A stretch of DNA of 64,000 nucleotides, from NCBI GenBank assembly GCA_029378245.1, contig JARKIF010000002.1, forward strand, positions 2,914,001 to 2,978,000, in the 5' to 3' direction. Shown here in pieces: positions 42,960 through 54,818 of the stretch. Position numbers and translations under genes: made by a program. Source of the stretch: Roridomyces roridus. Taxonomy: Eukaryota; Basidiomycota; Agaricomycetes; Agaricales; Mycenaceae. A model generated the notes under the pieces. The model saw nothing but the letters and a program-made list of their open reading frames with translations, did no database searches and had not been told where the DNA came from. How positions within the stretch are numbered: position 1 is the stretch's first letter; each line of letters begins with the position of its first letter.

Positions 42960-45176
42960 ATGTCCGCTACTATGACTCTCCCGCCAGGAATACGCTTCCT
43001 CTGCCGCACACTCTTTATCCCCACACTCTCTATCCTCCTACTCCAAGCATTCGTTCCACATTCAGCCTATGGTCTTCCCGTATCGGTCATCGCGCTCCTT
43101 CTTGCAGTCGCTTTCCTCGCCACGCGTACCGTCTTCACCGCCATCGCTCGCTCTATGGAGGCGAAGGCTATGGGCGCCCGCCCTGTTCCCTGTGCCAAGG
43201 GCACCTGGCCCGGAAGTGTCGACCTTCTTCGCAAGTTGCTCGCCTCTTATAAATCGGGCTACTTCGGTCTGTTTTCCATCTCGCCAGTATCCCCGTGTAC
43301 TCATGTGCGGTTTCCAGGCGAAACCTTCTCCGCTCTCGTCGAATCTTTGGGTCCTGCCATGAACATCCGCATCCTTTGGAAGGACAAGATCTTTACTTCA
43401 GCGCCTGAGCACATCCAGATCATCTTGGCCACGGACTATAAGAACTATATCAAAGGTGGGTCTGGATTTCAATTTTCCAACGCTGTTCTCATTGCGGTCT
43501 TACAGGTCAACATTTCCGCGACGCCAACGATTCTGTTCTCGGAGTGAGTGCCCTTCTGCCATCTGCTTCCAAGTCTGACCCTTGTTTAGAACGGTGTCTT
43601 CAACTCTGACGGTGAGCATTCTACGTCTCCGTCGAATTCTAATCAACTCACTCATGCGACAGGCGAAATGTGGTCCTTCCATCGCTCTATGACGCGCCCT
43701 TACTTTTCTCGCGACCGCGTTCAACACTTTGACATCTTCGACCGTCAGACCGAGCGGGCGATCGCGCACATTCGGCGTCGCATGGTGGAGGGCTATGCCA
43801 TTGACTTTCAGGTTCGTCCAACTCGAGCTATCCTGATCCCATCTGATCGGATCACGTTCAGGATATCATCAGTCGTATGACCATGGACTCTGCCACCGAA
43901 TTCCTCTTTGGCGCCTGCGTCGACAGCCTCTCTTGCATCCCACCATACCCACACTACGCGCCCGCCAACCTTGCACACGAGTCACCCCGCGCCAAGGAAG
44001 CGAACGACTTTATCGAGGCTTATGGAGATGGCATGGTGCAGATCGCATTTCGTCAGCGTGTTGGATGGATTTGGCCACTATTCGAGATGTTTGGCGACAA
44101 GACCGCAAAGTCAATGGCGATTGTGGCGAATTACATCGACCCGATTATTCATGCAGCTCTGGAGAAGAAACGGATCGTTGGCGAGGACAAGACAAGCTTC
44201 GATTCGGGTGAACAAACCTCGTTGTTGGACTCGATGCTTCAGTCGACCTCGGACCCAAAGTTGCTCAAGGATGAAATTCTCAATATTCTTCTGGCCGGCA
44301 AGGACACAACCATGAATGTGCTCACCAACGTCATCTATTTGTATGTGACTCTCTTCCAATCGTTCTCCAGTACATGCTAACTCCATTTAGCCTTGCCCGT
44401 TCCCCGAAAGTCACAGCTCGTCTTCGAGAAGAAATTTTGGAAGTTGTCGGCGCCACGGAACGGCCCACGTACGAGAACATCAAGCGGATGAAGTACCTCA
44501 AGGCGGTTCTGAACGAAACTATGCGGCTCTATCCTCCTGTCCCTTTCAACGTCCGCGAGTCTGTCAAGGCGACGACCTGGCCCTCTCCTGATCCCAACGA
44601 GAAACCTCTGTACATTCCCGCTGGCGTCAATATCGTGTACTCGGTCATCACTATGCACCGGCGGCCTGACCTATGGGGCCCGGATGGTAAGCTCTGTGTA
44701 CCCATGGAATCCAAGTTGATGCTAATGTCCATGGCAGCCGATGAGTGGGACCCAGAGAGATTCCTGGACGAGCGGGCAAAGAAATACATCACACATCACT
44801 TTCAGTTCTTGCCGTTCAATGCCGGCCCCCGTGTGTGTCTCGGGCAACAGGTAGACGCATCCCTTATGGCCGTACAGCGCATGAAACTGATGTTCTTTCG
44901 CCAGTTCGCGTACAACGAAATGTCCTTTGTCCTCATTCGCCTGTTGCAGAGCTTCTCCTCATTCACTCTCGATGTCGACGCATGCCCGCCGGATGCTCGT
45001 GTACCGTCTGATTGGAGTGGCCAGCCAGGACGCAAGGGTGTGGAGCAGTTTGTGCCCAAGGCCCATCTGACGATGTACACTTTGGTGAGTTCAAGTTTGA
45101 GCCAGCCTTTGCCTCCATCTCACAGGACTCTCAGGGTGGACTGTGGGTCAAGATGACGGACGCACAAGACTCATAA
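42960..45176 (+). CDS. Cytochrome P450, CYP63-like
   Basis: An N-terminal anchor (TLFIPTLSILLLQAFVPHSA, then VIALLLAVAFLA) precedes the P450 fold. Motifs: [22 protein letters not shown] (helix C), the I-helix AGKDTTMNVLTN, ExxR as ETMRLYPPVPFNVR, the PERF region DEWDPERFLD, and the heme loop FLPFNAGPRVCLGQQ with the axial Cys. The NAGPRxCLGQQFA form and helix C are those of CYP63/CYP52-clade enzymes, which hydroxylate fatty acids, alkanes and xenobiotics in wood-decay fungi. Eight or more short introns. The last exon ends MTDAQDS. It should sit in the endoplasmic reticulum with a P450 reductase. Exact subfamily and substrate are not assigned. Confidence 0.9.
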
Positions 45177-45283
45177 ATTGTAGGATATTTGTATCATGTA
45201 TTGTATCAAACACAACCAACCCTTTGCGTTGTTCCTCCATCCCGAACCTGCTAGTTGTTGGTACGAACGTCCCGAGGAAAGGA

Positions 45284-46196
45284 TCAACTCACCATCTGAT
45301 ACTTGACGCCCAAAAATTGCAATAGACGGTTCAGATTCCGCTCCTTGGAATCAGAGACATCGCGCAGCTCGTATTCCACCATCAATGCACGAGAGGTTGC
45401 GGCGTCCATCGAGAACAACGCCTTGAGGTTAGAAGGAAAGTTGTCTGGCACCGAGCCATCTGTCTTGTAAATGACTTGGAGGCCATCATCTTCGTGGTTT
45501 GACCTCAATGCGCCGTTGCTCCGTCGACTTTCGCTGTTGTGTAGATGTCTCTGGACCTCTTCGAGCTCTTTCTGCTGGCCGGCTATTTCTTCCTGCAAAT
45601 TGGGAGGTATGTGTGTCTCCAAGCAGATCGCCACTTGTTTCGCTACAAGGTCCTCGATTTCGCGGGCGATGTCGTCCTCCGCTGATTCCCTCATGTGAGT
45701 GAAGGCTCGCGACTTTTTTTCATGTCGCTACCTTGCTTTTTCAACATTTCGACCACCTCGCGGTGAAGGATATCGTCCAGAATCGCTTGAATTTCCTGGA
45801 TTCCTTGTTTCTGTCTCTGATCTTGGTCTATCAACTGTCTTCGGATACTGCTCCTATCGAATGAGCTCTCTCAATTTAATCCAGCGATAGTAGCCACCTA
45901 CTTGTCAATGTCCCTCGCTGCCTGATGCTCCGAATCGCCTCCCAGCAACGCGATTTGCACAGTCTGTCCGTGCAATTCGCCCAAGGTGTCCTATGGGTCC
46001 GCTCAATATACTCTTCTTGACGCGTTCCATGAGTTATTCGTACATCCAACGTCCCGAGAGTCGACTTTAAATTACGAATGAGCGCTTGAGCGGATGGTAC
46101 CCCTGAGGGTGTTGTCAGATTGCTGTAATTTGGGCTGCTGCTGCTCGACAGAGGATCGTGGCCATCGTCGCTACTTGCAGTGGTTGCAGAGTCCAT
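45284..46196 (-). CDS. Coiled-coil protein of unknown function
   Basis: It starts MDSATTASSDDGHDPL, then LIRNLKSTLGTLDVR. Exons then give helical segments: ELHGQTVQIALLGGDSEHQ, RRQLIDQDQRQKQGIQEIQ, ILDDILHREVVEMLKKQ, DDIAREIEDLVAKQVAICLE and LQEEIAGQQKELEEVQRHL. The C-terminal domain is LKALFSMDAATSRALMVEYEL...LLQFLGVKYQMVS. I do not recognise the family. It is probably a helical structural or adaptor protein with no membrane segment. It ends 107 bp from the convergent P450 gene. Confidence 0.65.
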
Positions 46197-46364
46197 ACCG
46201 CAAAGTGGATGTGGCGTGAGGTCGAGCACGCCAAAAAAACGTGTGCTGTGGGTCCAGCTGTTTCCCGCACTCAAATTACAGAGGCATTATGTAGGAATAA
46301 AGATAAGATGTGGGTAATGTTTTGTGGTACAATTGTCTAGGTGTTCTAAATTGCCAGTGAATTA

Positions 46365-49260
46365 TCATCGAGCCCGGGTTACATGCTCAGAAGTGGATTC
46401 CGTCGTTTCCGTGTCCGATTCCGATTCCGTGTCCTGTTCCTGTTCCTCCTCGGGTTGAGGGTCGTACGCCACCTTCTCAACAGTGGCGGCGTTGAGCTGC
46501 GCGGCCATCAGGGCCCTGAATCGTGAATCGGGGCGAGTAACCTAAAAGGAAAACTGCTCAGTCCGTCCCAGGCACGCTGAAGCAAGTCTACATACCAAAT
46601 GATGATATGTCCCAGTTTCCACGATCCGGCCATCTATCCAATATTAGTGCCTTGAAGATGACTCATTCACGCCAACGAACCTTCCAAAACCACGATACGT
46701 TCGGCACGAGCAATAGTCGACAGCCTCGAGGAAAACATCAGTCAAGATTGTTCGACTAACAAACAGGGGCGGTACCTGTGGGCGACAAAGAGGCACGTCG
46801 TATGTCGTTTCCGCAAGATTTTGTCGATCGCGTCATTCACCTGTCGCGCAAGAAAGCGTCAACGAAAAGGTAGGATCACATCCATTATGCCCTACCCGAT
46901 GTTCGGACGTGGCATCCAAGCTACTAGTCGCCTCGTCAAGCGCTAGCAGAGCCGGCTTCTTGAGCAGGGCCCTCGCAATGGCCAACCTTTGTCGCTGGCC
47001 GCCGCTCAGACTCAACCGGCCGACTGCGGAAGACTCAATTCACGTGTATGAGCCAGAGAGCAAATAACTCACTAGGCGTGTCAAACCCTTGAGGCATACC
47101 CCAGACGAATTCACAGTTGGCCTCTCGCGCAGCCTTCTCGATCTGTTCCCGTGTCGCGCTGTCATTACCATAGGCAATGTTGGACGCGATTGTCCCAGTG
47201 AAGAGCACCGGGTCTTGCGGCACCACTCCGATGATGCTGCGCCACGAATCGACAGAGAATTCCCGAATGTCTGTCCGGGATCAGATCGTGCGTGCGCAAA
47301 GCCGAAGTACTAACCCTGTCCGTCGAACGTGATCTTGCCCTCGACAGGGTCGTAGTACCGGAGCAAGAGGGAATGAATGGAGGACTTTCCTCCGCCACTC
47401 TTTCCTCTGCACGCAGATGAGTAATGTGACAATGAAGGAAACCAGGCCTTACACGATGGCGACACTCTCACCAACCCCAATTTCGAGATTGAAGTTCTTC
47501 AAAATGTCGACGCCCTTGCGACTCGGATACTCGAATTTGATATTCTCGAATTTGAGGACCCCGAGACGGTCGGGTGAAACAGTAACACCAGTGTGTGGCG
47601 GAACAGCCGGAGTTCGGTCCAACAACTCGAATATACGAGTTCCAGCTCCGACACCGCGCATGATGGACGACTGCATGAAAATCAGTTATTGCAACCTCGA
47701 TCGTACGCTGTCTGTACGCACGAAGAATGACCTGCAAATAGGATAAGTAGCGATTAACAAGAAAAGAGAGAAAACGCACGTCAGAAGGGAAAGACCGTTG
47801 CCTACGTATACCTGCAGGACACATGAACAAACCGCATCCGTAAATGGAATCTCCGCACCGTGTAGAAGAGCAGACTAGTCAAGTCACCGATGGAAATCTG
47901 TCCCTGAGAGACCAAGGTTCCACCTGTATGGATTAGAATACGAAAAACCGGAAAACTAGAGTGTATTACCATATCCAAGCAAGCCCAACAGCGTAAGGTT
48001 TCCACTCCAGCCGCTACTGCCAAAGAAAATGGCACTTGCGACGGCCTCCTTCCTCGCCAAAGAGAGGATGCCGGTGATCCGCTCGTGGAATTTCTCTTGC
48101 TCTTGTTGATGAGCATTATATGCCTGCACCGTGCGCAATGCCCCAAGCGATTCCGTGGCCACCTTGGTCATTTCTCCGACAGCCTCTTGTGTCTGGTTTG
48201 CCAGTTTCTTTAGATATCGCCCGTAAAAGACCTTGTTGCGGTGTCAGAAACTTGCTAATTCTGACGCACGAAATAAACATACAGCACCCAAAGACACTGG
48301 GGGGACGATGAGCAGCATGAGCATGGCTAAGAAAAAGTCAGCAACTCTGGCAGTGGTGGGAGGGGCGATTAGATTCACTCAGTTGCGGAGAAATGTAAAA
48401 CATGGCACCCAGTCCGACACTCGACATGACTACAGCTCGTAGACCGTCCGAAAGGTTTTGTGTCACACTAGTAAGAGGGTTAACCGCGAGGGAAATTGAA
48501 ACGAGGATGCCAACCTCTCGCCGACGATACTCGTATCGACACTTAGTCGACTGAGCACATCACCCTCGCCCTTCTCGACGTATTCGACCTCCTGTTCAAG
48601 AGCAGCTGCGTATGTACGCTCTCGAAGTCTGGCGACTATCCGCTGACCAGCCATCCGCATCAAGAGCGCTCTACCAGTATTCGCCAAAGCCCCGGCCGTG
48701 AACATCACGACCAGAACAGACGAAACTTGCCACAAGGAGAGGTCCAGAGGAAATTGCTACTTGTGCGGTTGAGCCAAGGGTGAGAGCGGAGCATTCTACT
48801 TACAGGATTTGCCGAGGAGAAAAAATCGATTAGTTTGCCCACCGTGAGCGGAATGCTCATCGAGACAGCCGACTGGTCCACCATTAGGTTCTGGTTTCAA
48901 GACAGTGCGAGGGGGACACACCGAAACGAGGAGAAGTCCAACAGCAATGAGAAGTGGTTTCTTCTCTGGCTTGGCCAAGGCCATAATTTTCCCAAAGGAC
49001 GAGGCACCTCCCGAGTCTGCCAATGTTTTGGGAAGGAACCGAGAGAGTATTGAAGGTCGGGGAAGCGGCCGGGCTTTCTCTGCCATCTCTGTTGGCTGCG
49101 GCTGCGTCGAGTACCCTCTCAACTGCCGCTGAAGCAAGCCGGAATGACGTCCGCCGAATCTAGCAGCATTTTGAGAGCTCCAGGCCGCACGAAATAGGAC
49201 CTGGCGGCAATGGGAAAGTTCGACTGCCCGGGAAGTCGAGAAAATGTGAAGCCCGAGCAT
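46365..49260 (-). CDS. MDL1: Mitochondrial half-type ABC exporter, MDL1/ABCB10-like
   Basis: The N-terminal 60 residues are Arg/Ser/Gln-rich without acidic residues (a mitochondrial presequence: [20 protein letters not shown]). Six membrane helices follow, with ABCB landmarks [39 protein letters not shown] and [19 protein letters not shown]. The nucleotide-binding domain has Walker [11 protein letters not shown]-loop VVPQDPVLF, signature [19 protein letters not shown], Walker [13 protein letters not shown] and H-loop VAHRLSTI. It is an inner-membrane peptide or metabolite exporter in yeast terms. About a dozen short introns. The acidic tail ([15 protein letters not shown]) is unusual. ABCB10-like is favoured over ATM1 by the TM sequence, moderately. 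Confidence 0.88.
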
Positions 49261-49392
49261 CAGCCAGCCCGATACACAACCAAGGTCTCGGCAAGATGAA
49301 GAAATAAGGTGCGGAACACGTGTGAATTATCCGAGCCCGTATACATAAGCATCAAAATCCAGTCTACAAGAATCTCCAACTCCTATTTCTCG

Positions 49393-50579
49393 TCACCTCA
49401 ACGACCTCAATTCCCTGATGACTTCGTGAATGTTGTCCCTATTCCACTCTCCCGACCACATCTCCTCCCTCCTGCACACGGGTGTATTGTCCCCTTCCAC
49501 GGGTGTTGTTCGCGACTCGACCGCAGTCTCGAAGGGGCGCGAAGTCTGCTTGGCCCACGCAGCAGGATGCTGGAAAATTGAATCGCTGCTCGAGTGAGCG
49601 TGATGACCACGCATGGGCGATATTGGTGGTGGTGCCATGCGGGGAGGTATATAGATGCGGGATTCACGACGGCCAGCCGCGGTAAAGTACACGTCTTCCG
49701 GCATGGGTGTGCGGCGAGGAGCAGAAAAGAGAGGCGTTGAAGGTTGCTCCTGCTCTCGCACTTTGGTTAAATATTCCGTTGCCGACGATGAACTGTGCCA
49801 GCATGACTTGGGACACGGAAAGCCGTGCCTGGATACGAATGAGGGTCACTCGCCGACCGAGGTCGTCGACTGGACTTTGTCAGCGGTTCGGTATCCGCGA
49901 ACTCCGAAAGCGTGCGAGTCGGACTGGGGCTATTATTACATGAGGCGTCAAGGTCGCCTCCTGGTTTCGGATGCATGGTGGAACGCGGCCGCGGCGTCGA
50001 TGGTGAAGGCGGTGAATCCAGCGGACTGCGATTCTCGGAACCCACAAACGTCATGTCGGTGCCTACAGAGGCGCTCCTGGCATGGCCAGTCCATTCGGAG
50101 GGAGAAAGCGGTCGCAGTTTCGTTCGCTCTCCCCATCTCCAGTCGGGGTCCAGGTCGTCTTGTCGAGAACGACCTCTATTCGGAACTCGTGTACAGTCCG
50201 CAAGATCGACAGAGGCCCGCCTGTATTTCCGGGAAGCGATCGATGGAGGGAGCGCTCCTGTGGAGCGGTGAGGCACCGATCTGCGGGCATTCAAGCACAT
50301 ACACACACCTCGGTTACTAGATCCCGAGAAATTCATCTCTTTGCCGTATTCTTCGGGGGCGCAAAACAGATATCGAACATCCGTTTCAGGGGGTGAATTG
50401 GTAAAGTAGTCGTTGTCCAGTGAAAACGAAGATAGTGCTGGAGAAGCTGGCACACCCACAGTGAGACTCCGGGTTGGAGCTCGTCTGCCAGGCGCACGCA
50501 ACATGTTGGTCAACCTTCGAATGCTGGCCCTTGGAGCGAGCGCAACAGGGACTCCGTGTTCTGTTACTGGTGCGGACAT
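49393..50579 (-). CDS. Uncharacterised low-complexity protein
   Basis: The ATG at 50579 opens MSAPVTEHGVPVAL, a Ser/Pro/Arg-rich, probably disordered protein with phospho-acceptor-like blocks (RRASVD, RSASVGTD, RPRSASDPHS). One intron near 49766-49812 joins FRVP to a second exon MREQEQPSTPLFSAPRRTPMPEDVYF. The gene ends EVIRELRSLR. No domain recognised. The YFTNSPPETDVRYLFCAPEEYGKEM segment (near 50370) and the last 40 residues look the most structured. Confidence 0.55.
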
Positions 50580-51123
50580 TGATTTCAGCAAGGCTGGGGA
50601 ACGAGATGGGTTTTTAAGCACCGAGTGGACTCGAGACGTGTACGCTGATAATATCTGGATCTTTTGATGCTGAGAAAGGAAGGCGGTGAAAAGCAGAATG
50701 ATTAAGCTTTGGCAAGAACGGAGATAGACCGCGAGTGGTTTTTAATAACAGCGGCGTTCACGCTCAGGTGCAGCCTCCCACAGGAGAAAAAAAGCTAGCG
50801 ACACAACGAAAGTGCAGAAGGACTTGTTGCGGCGTATACCAGTAAGTTGAACGGAATAGAATCATGGATAGCCCAACACATACCAAGTGCTATGTACATC
50901 GCTGCACTGGAATTGTCCCGCGGTCGATCGAGCACGGAGATCTCTATCACACTTTCATAGAAGCAGCGATTGAAAGTATGAACGCAGGCAGGGACAGCAT
51001 CGGGGAGCGAGCAGTTGACGGGGAAAAGCACAGCTAGAATATTATGTGTTTAATCTAAGTAAGTACCTGGCTACAGCTCAGTTAACGGGACACGATCGCA
51101 TAGCTCACTTACCTGCTGTTATG
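50580..51123. other. Region with an unexplained minus-strand ORF (50795-51031)
   Basis: A frame starting at an intron acceptor-like tctag reads AVLFPVNCSLPDAVPACV and IALGMCWAIHDSIPFNLLVY, with a hydrophobic end. It could be a 3' exon of the GEP4 gene if its last intron starts at gtaagtgagc (51108), where an alternative frame gives DPGDFGVSITA. No family recognised. Confidence 0.3.
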
Positions 51124-52128
51124 CTAACTCCAAAGTCTCCAGGATCTTTTGCGGACCAGCGGTGGTGGCGGTGGCAATTGCTTGAGAAAAGGACTCGTAA
51201 TTTTGGGCTCGATCTCATCTCTCGAAACCCGCCGTTGGATGAGATCCACCAGTTTTTTCTCCAACCACCGCATCAACGTCGCTTCCCGTTTCCACACGCC
51301 CTGAGTCCAGACCGCCAAAGGGCCACATTCGGCGCTCAGATGGCTGAAAGCCGTGGGATTCTCTCGCTCGACCGTCCCACCGCGCTCGAATCCACATCGG
51401 AAAGAAAAGTGCAGCAGTCCTGAGCCGCGTTGGAGGCCCCTGAGGCGGTTGGCGAGAACGACATCAGTGAATATGCGGTCCCCAACTACGATTAGCTGCT
51501 CAGGCCGCACTGGTGCGCGCAACGAGAGAAAATATCGTTGAATTGCACGGATGCACGAGTAGCTTGGTTTGGGGCTTGAGTGGAAAAGAACGGGCGCGCG
51601 AAGGTGCCTTTTCACGGACTCGGCCTGGTCTCTTGCGTTAGTCGCATTCAGGAGGGCCGAACAGAATGAACGGACCTGAATGCCCCCGATGTCGGCATTA
51701 CAACCAGCTGAATTGCTCACGATGAGGACATTCCCATCGCCAAAGGTTTTTCGACACTCGTCCCAGGCACTCTGCCGTGGCTTGTGAACATTCAGCGGTC
51801 ATTAATCGAGGGGGGACCGTACCTCCAGCTCTGGAACTAACTCATCCTTGTGAGGTAAAGTCTGACCGCGCTGTCAGATGGGCCGTGCAAAATCAGCGAG
51901 ATACCGACCAGACAATTGTCCTTGTCGAACACAGCTCCCCGATATCCAGCATTTTTGAGCGCGACAAAATCAAGTTGGCGAATGTCTTTCTGTGACAGCC
52001 TTCTGAGATGTGGCGTGGGGCACAAGATGGCTTTGTCGGTCACCTTTGACAATCAAGTTGGGCAGAATTATGCGAGGCTTGAAGACGAGTTGGAACGGGA
52101 CGAGGATGCCGGGGATGTTCAATGGCAT
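51124..52128 (-). CDS. GEP4: Phosphatidylglycerophosphatase GEP4
   Basis: The start MPLNIPGILVPFQLVFKPRI is typical of Gep4. Exons then give KDIRQLDFVALKNAGYRGAVFDKDNCL (HAD nucleophile motif DxDx), TLPHKDELVPELE, AWDECRKTFGDGNVLIVSNSAG (motif II Ser) and VVGDRIFTDVVLANR (motif IV region GDRxxTD). The enzyme dephosphorylates phosphatidylglycerophosphate at the matrix face of the mitochondrial inner membrane, the penultimate stage of cardiolipin synthesis. Introns are about 45-60 nt. The C-terminus as read ends LVRKRSWRLWS; a further small exon is possible. Confidence 0.9.
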
Positions 52129-52201
52129 TGAGAGGGGCCGTGGGAGATTTGATCAAACAATGTGATTGCAGCTAATACATCCAAAATTTACAACAACAGA
52201 T

Positions 52202-53255
52202 CTAATGGGCGTGGTTGCACCCGTAGCCAACCGCTCTGCGCGCCAATTCGGCCCGGCTCAACGGTTGGGCAGGAGGAAGGAACTCGCGGCCGTCAAGAAC
52301 AGGCTCCTCGCGTGCCTCGAGCTCAATGCCCCGCTTCGCAGCAATGTTCTGTTCGTACACCATGTTCAGCCAGTTGCCGAGCCTGTACCCGCCCTTGGCA
52401 ATCTGCAGCTCGATGGTCCCAATGGCCGAGTTGTAGTACGTGGGGTAGAGATCGCTGGCGCTCGAAAGTGCAGCCGCGCCGTTCGGCATGACCACCGTGC
52501 AGACGAAAGCATTGGCGTCTGCCGCCCACCTGGTCGCGGTGGTCACGACGTCAGAGATATCGTCGCCCGCAATCCAGCTGGCAGCAACACTCTTGTACGA
52601 CCCCGAGTTGATATCGGTGGTCAAAGTGTTCGCCCACGCCTGTGCGTTGGCCAGAGTCGCACTTCCGGCCAGCACCTCGGGCATATAAGTGTCCCAGTCC
52701 GCGTGCAGGTTGTCGCTGAAGCCTTGGAAGGTCACGTCGATATCGTTGCCACCAACCTCGAATGCCTCGTCGTGTAGAGGTTGCGTGATGTCGCCGACAA
52801 AGTGGACCAAAAACTAGGACGGTGGATGAGTTTGGAGACGAGTTTCGGGGTGAATTACATACCTTGAGCGCTTCAGCGGTGTTTGCAGCGCTCAGGCGGC
52901 CATCAGCAACGCGCTGAGTGTAGTTGGCCAGGGCAGAGATTGAGCAACCGGCCGTTCCACAGTCGCGTGCATAGTTGACATTGCAGCTCGTTGGTGGGTT
53001 GTCGTTTGCGTCGATGAAGTGGAAGGGGGCCGAAAACTTGCCCGCAGTCGTCTCTCGGTAATCGTCAGCCCAGGACGCGATGCTGGACAGGTACGACGTG
53101 TTGGTCGAGGACGCGCCGAGAACACCCCGTGCCCAGGTGGCTGTGGCGCTGGTGAGGTAGTTCTGTGCTACATAGGCCACAGTTGCATGTCCCAGGACAC
53201 CCCAGGCATGGGCGCCTTGCAAGGTAGCCAGTCCAAGAATGAGGTAGGCGGACAT
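52202..53255 (-). CDS. Secreted S1/P1-type nuclease
   Basis: A signal peptide (MSAYLILGLATLQGAHA) is followed directly by WGVLGHATVAYVAQ. The mature N-terminal Trp and the His are zinc ligands. Further ligands are seen in SIASWADDYR, FHFIDANDN, FLVHFVGDITQPLHDE and NLHADWDTYM (one intron near 52815-52862). This is a trinuclear-zinc nuclease that degrades single-stranded DNA, RNA and 3'-nucleotides outside the cell. The length of about 330 residues is normal. The C-terminal GCNHAH tail carries extra His. Confidence 0.93.
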
Positions 53256-53866
53256 TTCTGCTTAAGGCTTCATCAGGTCGCTTAGATGCTTTATACGCTC
53301 CACCGAGATAAACGTTTGTCCAGATAGCACGCAGTGGCACGCTGCACCATAGTGCACCATGTGCTGAAGAGTTCTTGTGTGGATATGAATAGAAGCAGAC
53401 AGCGACCATCAAAAACGGAAATCATACTGACCCACGTATAGAGACGTATAGGGACCGTGAGCACCAGGGCCCACCTCTTCAAGCCGAAATGAGTATCGAG
53501 AGGTAGCACAAGGCCACATGGCATATCGTCCAATTAGAGAAGCTCTTGAACGTTCGCCAGGGTCCCATGACCAGTAGATATGAATAGACGAAGAAAGCGG
53601 CACCGCACGAGCCAGGATGCACGCGAGCTCACAACGGCAGCTTTTGGAATAAAGCGGAGTTGAAGGAGAAGCCACAAAGTTGATACGACGTATGTCCGCT
53701 AGCAATTCTTTCTAGGTTCGAGTCGGTAGTCCGCCGAAGAAACGGTATCGCAGTATCGACCCGGATGGCCCATCCACGGTACGAGAGGAGTGAAAGGACA
53801 AGTTGGTTCAAAACAAGAGAGAACGCATCACTGTCATCATTGCGCAAACAAGCCCTCTTACTTACG
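53256..53866. promoter_or_regulatory. Divergent promoter between the S1/P1 nuclease and clathrin light chain genes
   Basis: About 0.6 kb without a convincing ORF on either strand. Confidence 0.5.
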
Positions 53867-54775
53867 ATGAGCGACTTTATGAGCGGCGACTTTACCTCTG
53901 GCGGCGGGGATGAAATCGACTTTGACGCCGCCGCATCTGCCTTCCCCGACATCTCCCTTGACGGTGACATCCCCTCCGTCCCTGCAGCCGCCCCAGCAGC
54001 CGCGCACAGCAACTCGGACTTCTTCCTCGACGAATTCGACGCCCCGTCGGAACCCGTCGTAAAGGTCACCGGCGACGACGAAATCGAAAAGTTCTCCAGT
54101 GAATTCCCCGCTATTGACCTTCCGGTGCGTCGTGTTGGCCCAAAAGATTCGCAATTACACTCATCATTCATTCGGCGCAGCAATCCCCTCCAGTTCTGCA
54201 GCAGCAGCAACCCACATTCGGTGCACCTCGGCCACAGCTCTCTGCATACTCTTCAACGCCGATCCTCACCCAAGAATTGGAGGCAGATGAGCCACAGGTC
54301 ATCAAGTGCGTCTACCCTCAATATCTCTCATACGGGCCTGTCTAACACTGTTTTGCATAGAGACTGGCGTGAGAAGCAAGCTGCTGAAATAGCGGCACGC
54401 GACGAGGCCTCCAAGGCGCGCCGCCAGGAGACCATCCTCAAGGCCGAAAAAGCCATCGACGCCTTCTATGAGGACTACGCGTCCAAGAAGCAAAAGACTA
54501 TCCGGGACAACAAGTACGCAATACCCAGCTGCTATCCTCATTGCTTACAATTCCGTTGCAGAGACCAGGAAAAGCACTTCCTCGAAAACCTCACCAACTC
54601 TCTGTCGGCTGGCACGACGTGGCAACGCATCTGCGACTACCTCGAGCTCGAGAACTCGCAGAGCAAGACCATCGCACGCGCAGGCCCTGGGACGAGCGAC
54701 TTGACCAGATTCAAGGAGGTGCTGCTGCGGCTAAAGAGGGAGGGTGATGCTGCGCCTGGCGCCGGCGGTTATTGA
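53867..54775 (+). CDS. CLC1: Clathrin light chain
   Basis: It starts MSDFMSGDFTSGGGDEIDFD. An acidic N-terminal region (SDFFLDEFDAPSE, DDEIEKFSSEFPAID) is followed by a coiled heavy-chain-binding segment (DWREKQAAEIAARDEASKARRQETILKAEKAIDAFYEDYASKKQKTI). The C-terminal domain reads TTWQRICDYLELENSQSK...DLTRFKEVLLRLKREG. This order is diagnostic for clathrin light chain, which regulates clathrin assembly in endocytosis. Introns at about 54125-54180, 54306-54360 and 54514-54562. Confidence 0.94.
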   Translation: MSDFMSGDFTSGGGDEIDFDAAASAFPDISLDGDIPSVPAAAPAAAHSNSDFFLDEFDAPSEPVVKVTGDDEIEKFSSEFPAIDLPVRRVGPKDSQLHSSFIRRSNPLQFCSSSNPHSVHLGHSSLHTLQRRSSPKNWRQMSHRSSSASTLNISHTGLSNTVLHRDWREKQAAEIAARDEASKARRQETILKAEKAIDAFYEDYASKKQKTIRDNKYAIPSCYPHCLQFRCRDQEKHFLENLTNSLSAGTTWQRICDYLELENSQSKTIARAGPGTSDLTRFKEVLLRLKREGDAAPGAGGY

Positions 54776-54818
54776 TATTGTTTTGTTTCGACCTTCTTAA
54801 TGACAGACTCTGGATATA

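Noticed and set aside
45100..46400. Metabolic gene cluster (P450, peroxidase-like, hydrolase)
   Set aside because: No core biosynthetic enzyme (PKS, NRPS, terpene synthase) is present and neighbours are housekeeping genes, so clustering seems accidental.
49655..50320. A 221-residue plus-strand frame
   Set aside because: It is antisense to the disordered protein at 49393-50579; composition mirrors that gene, and no splice or domain evidence favours it.
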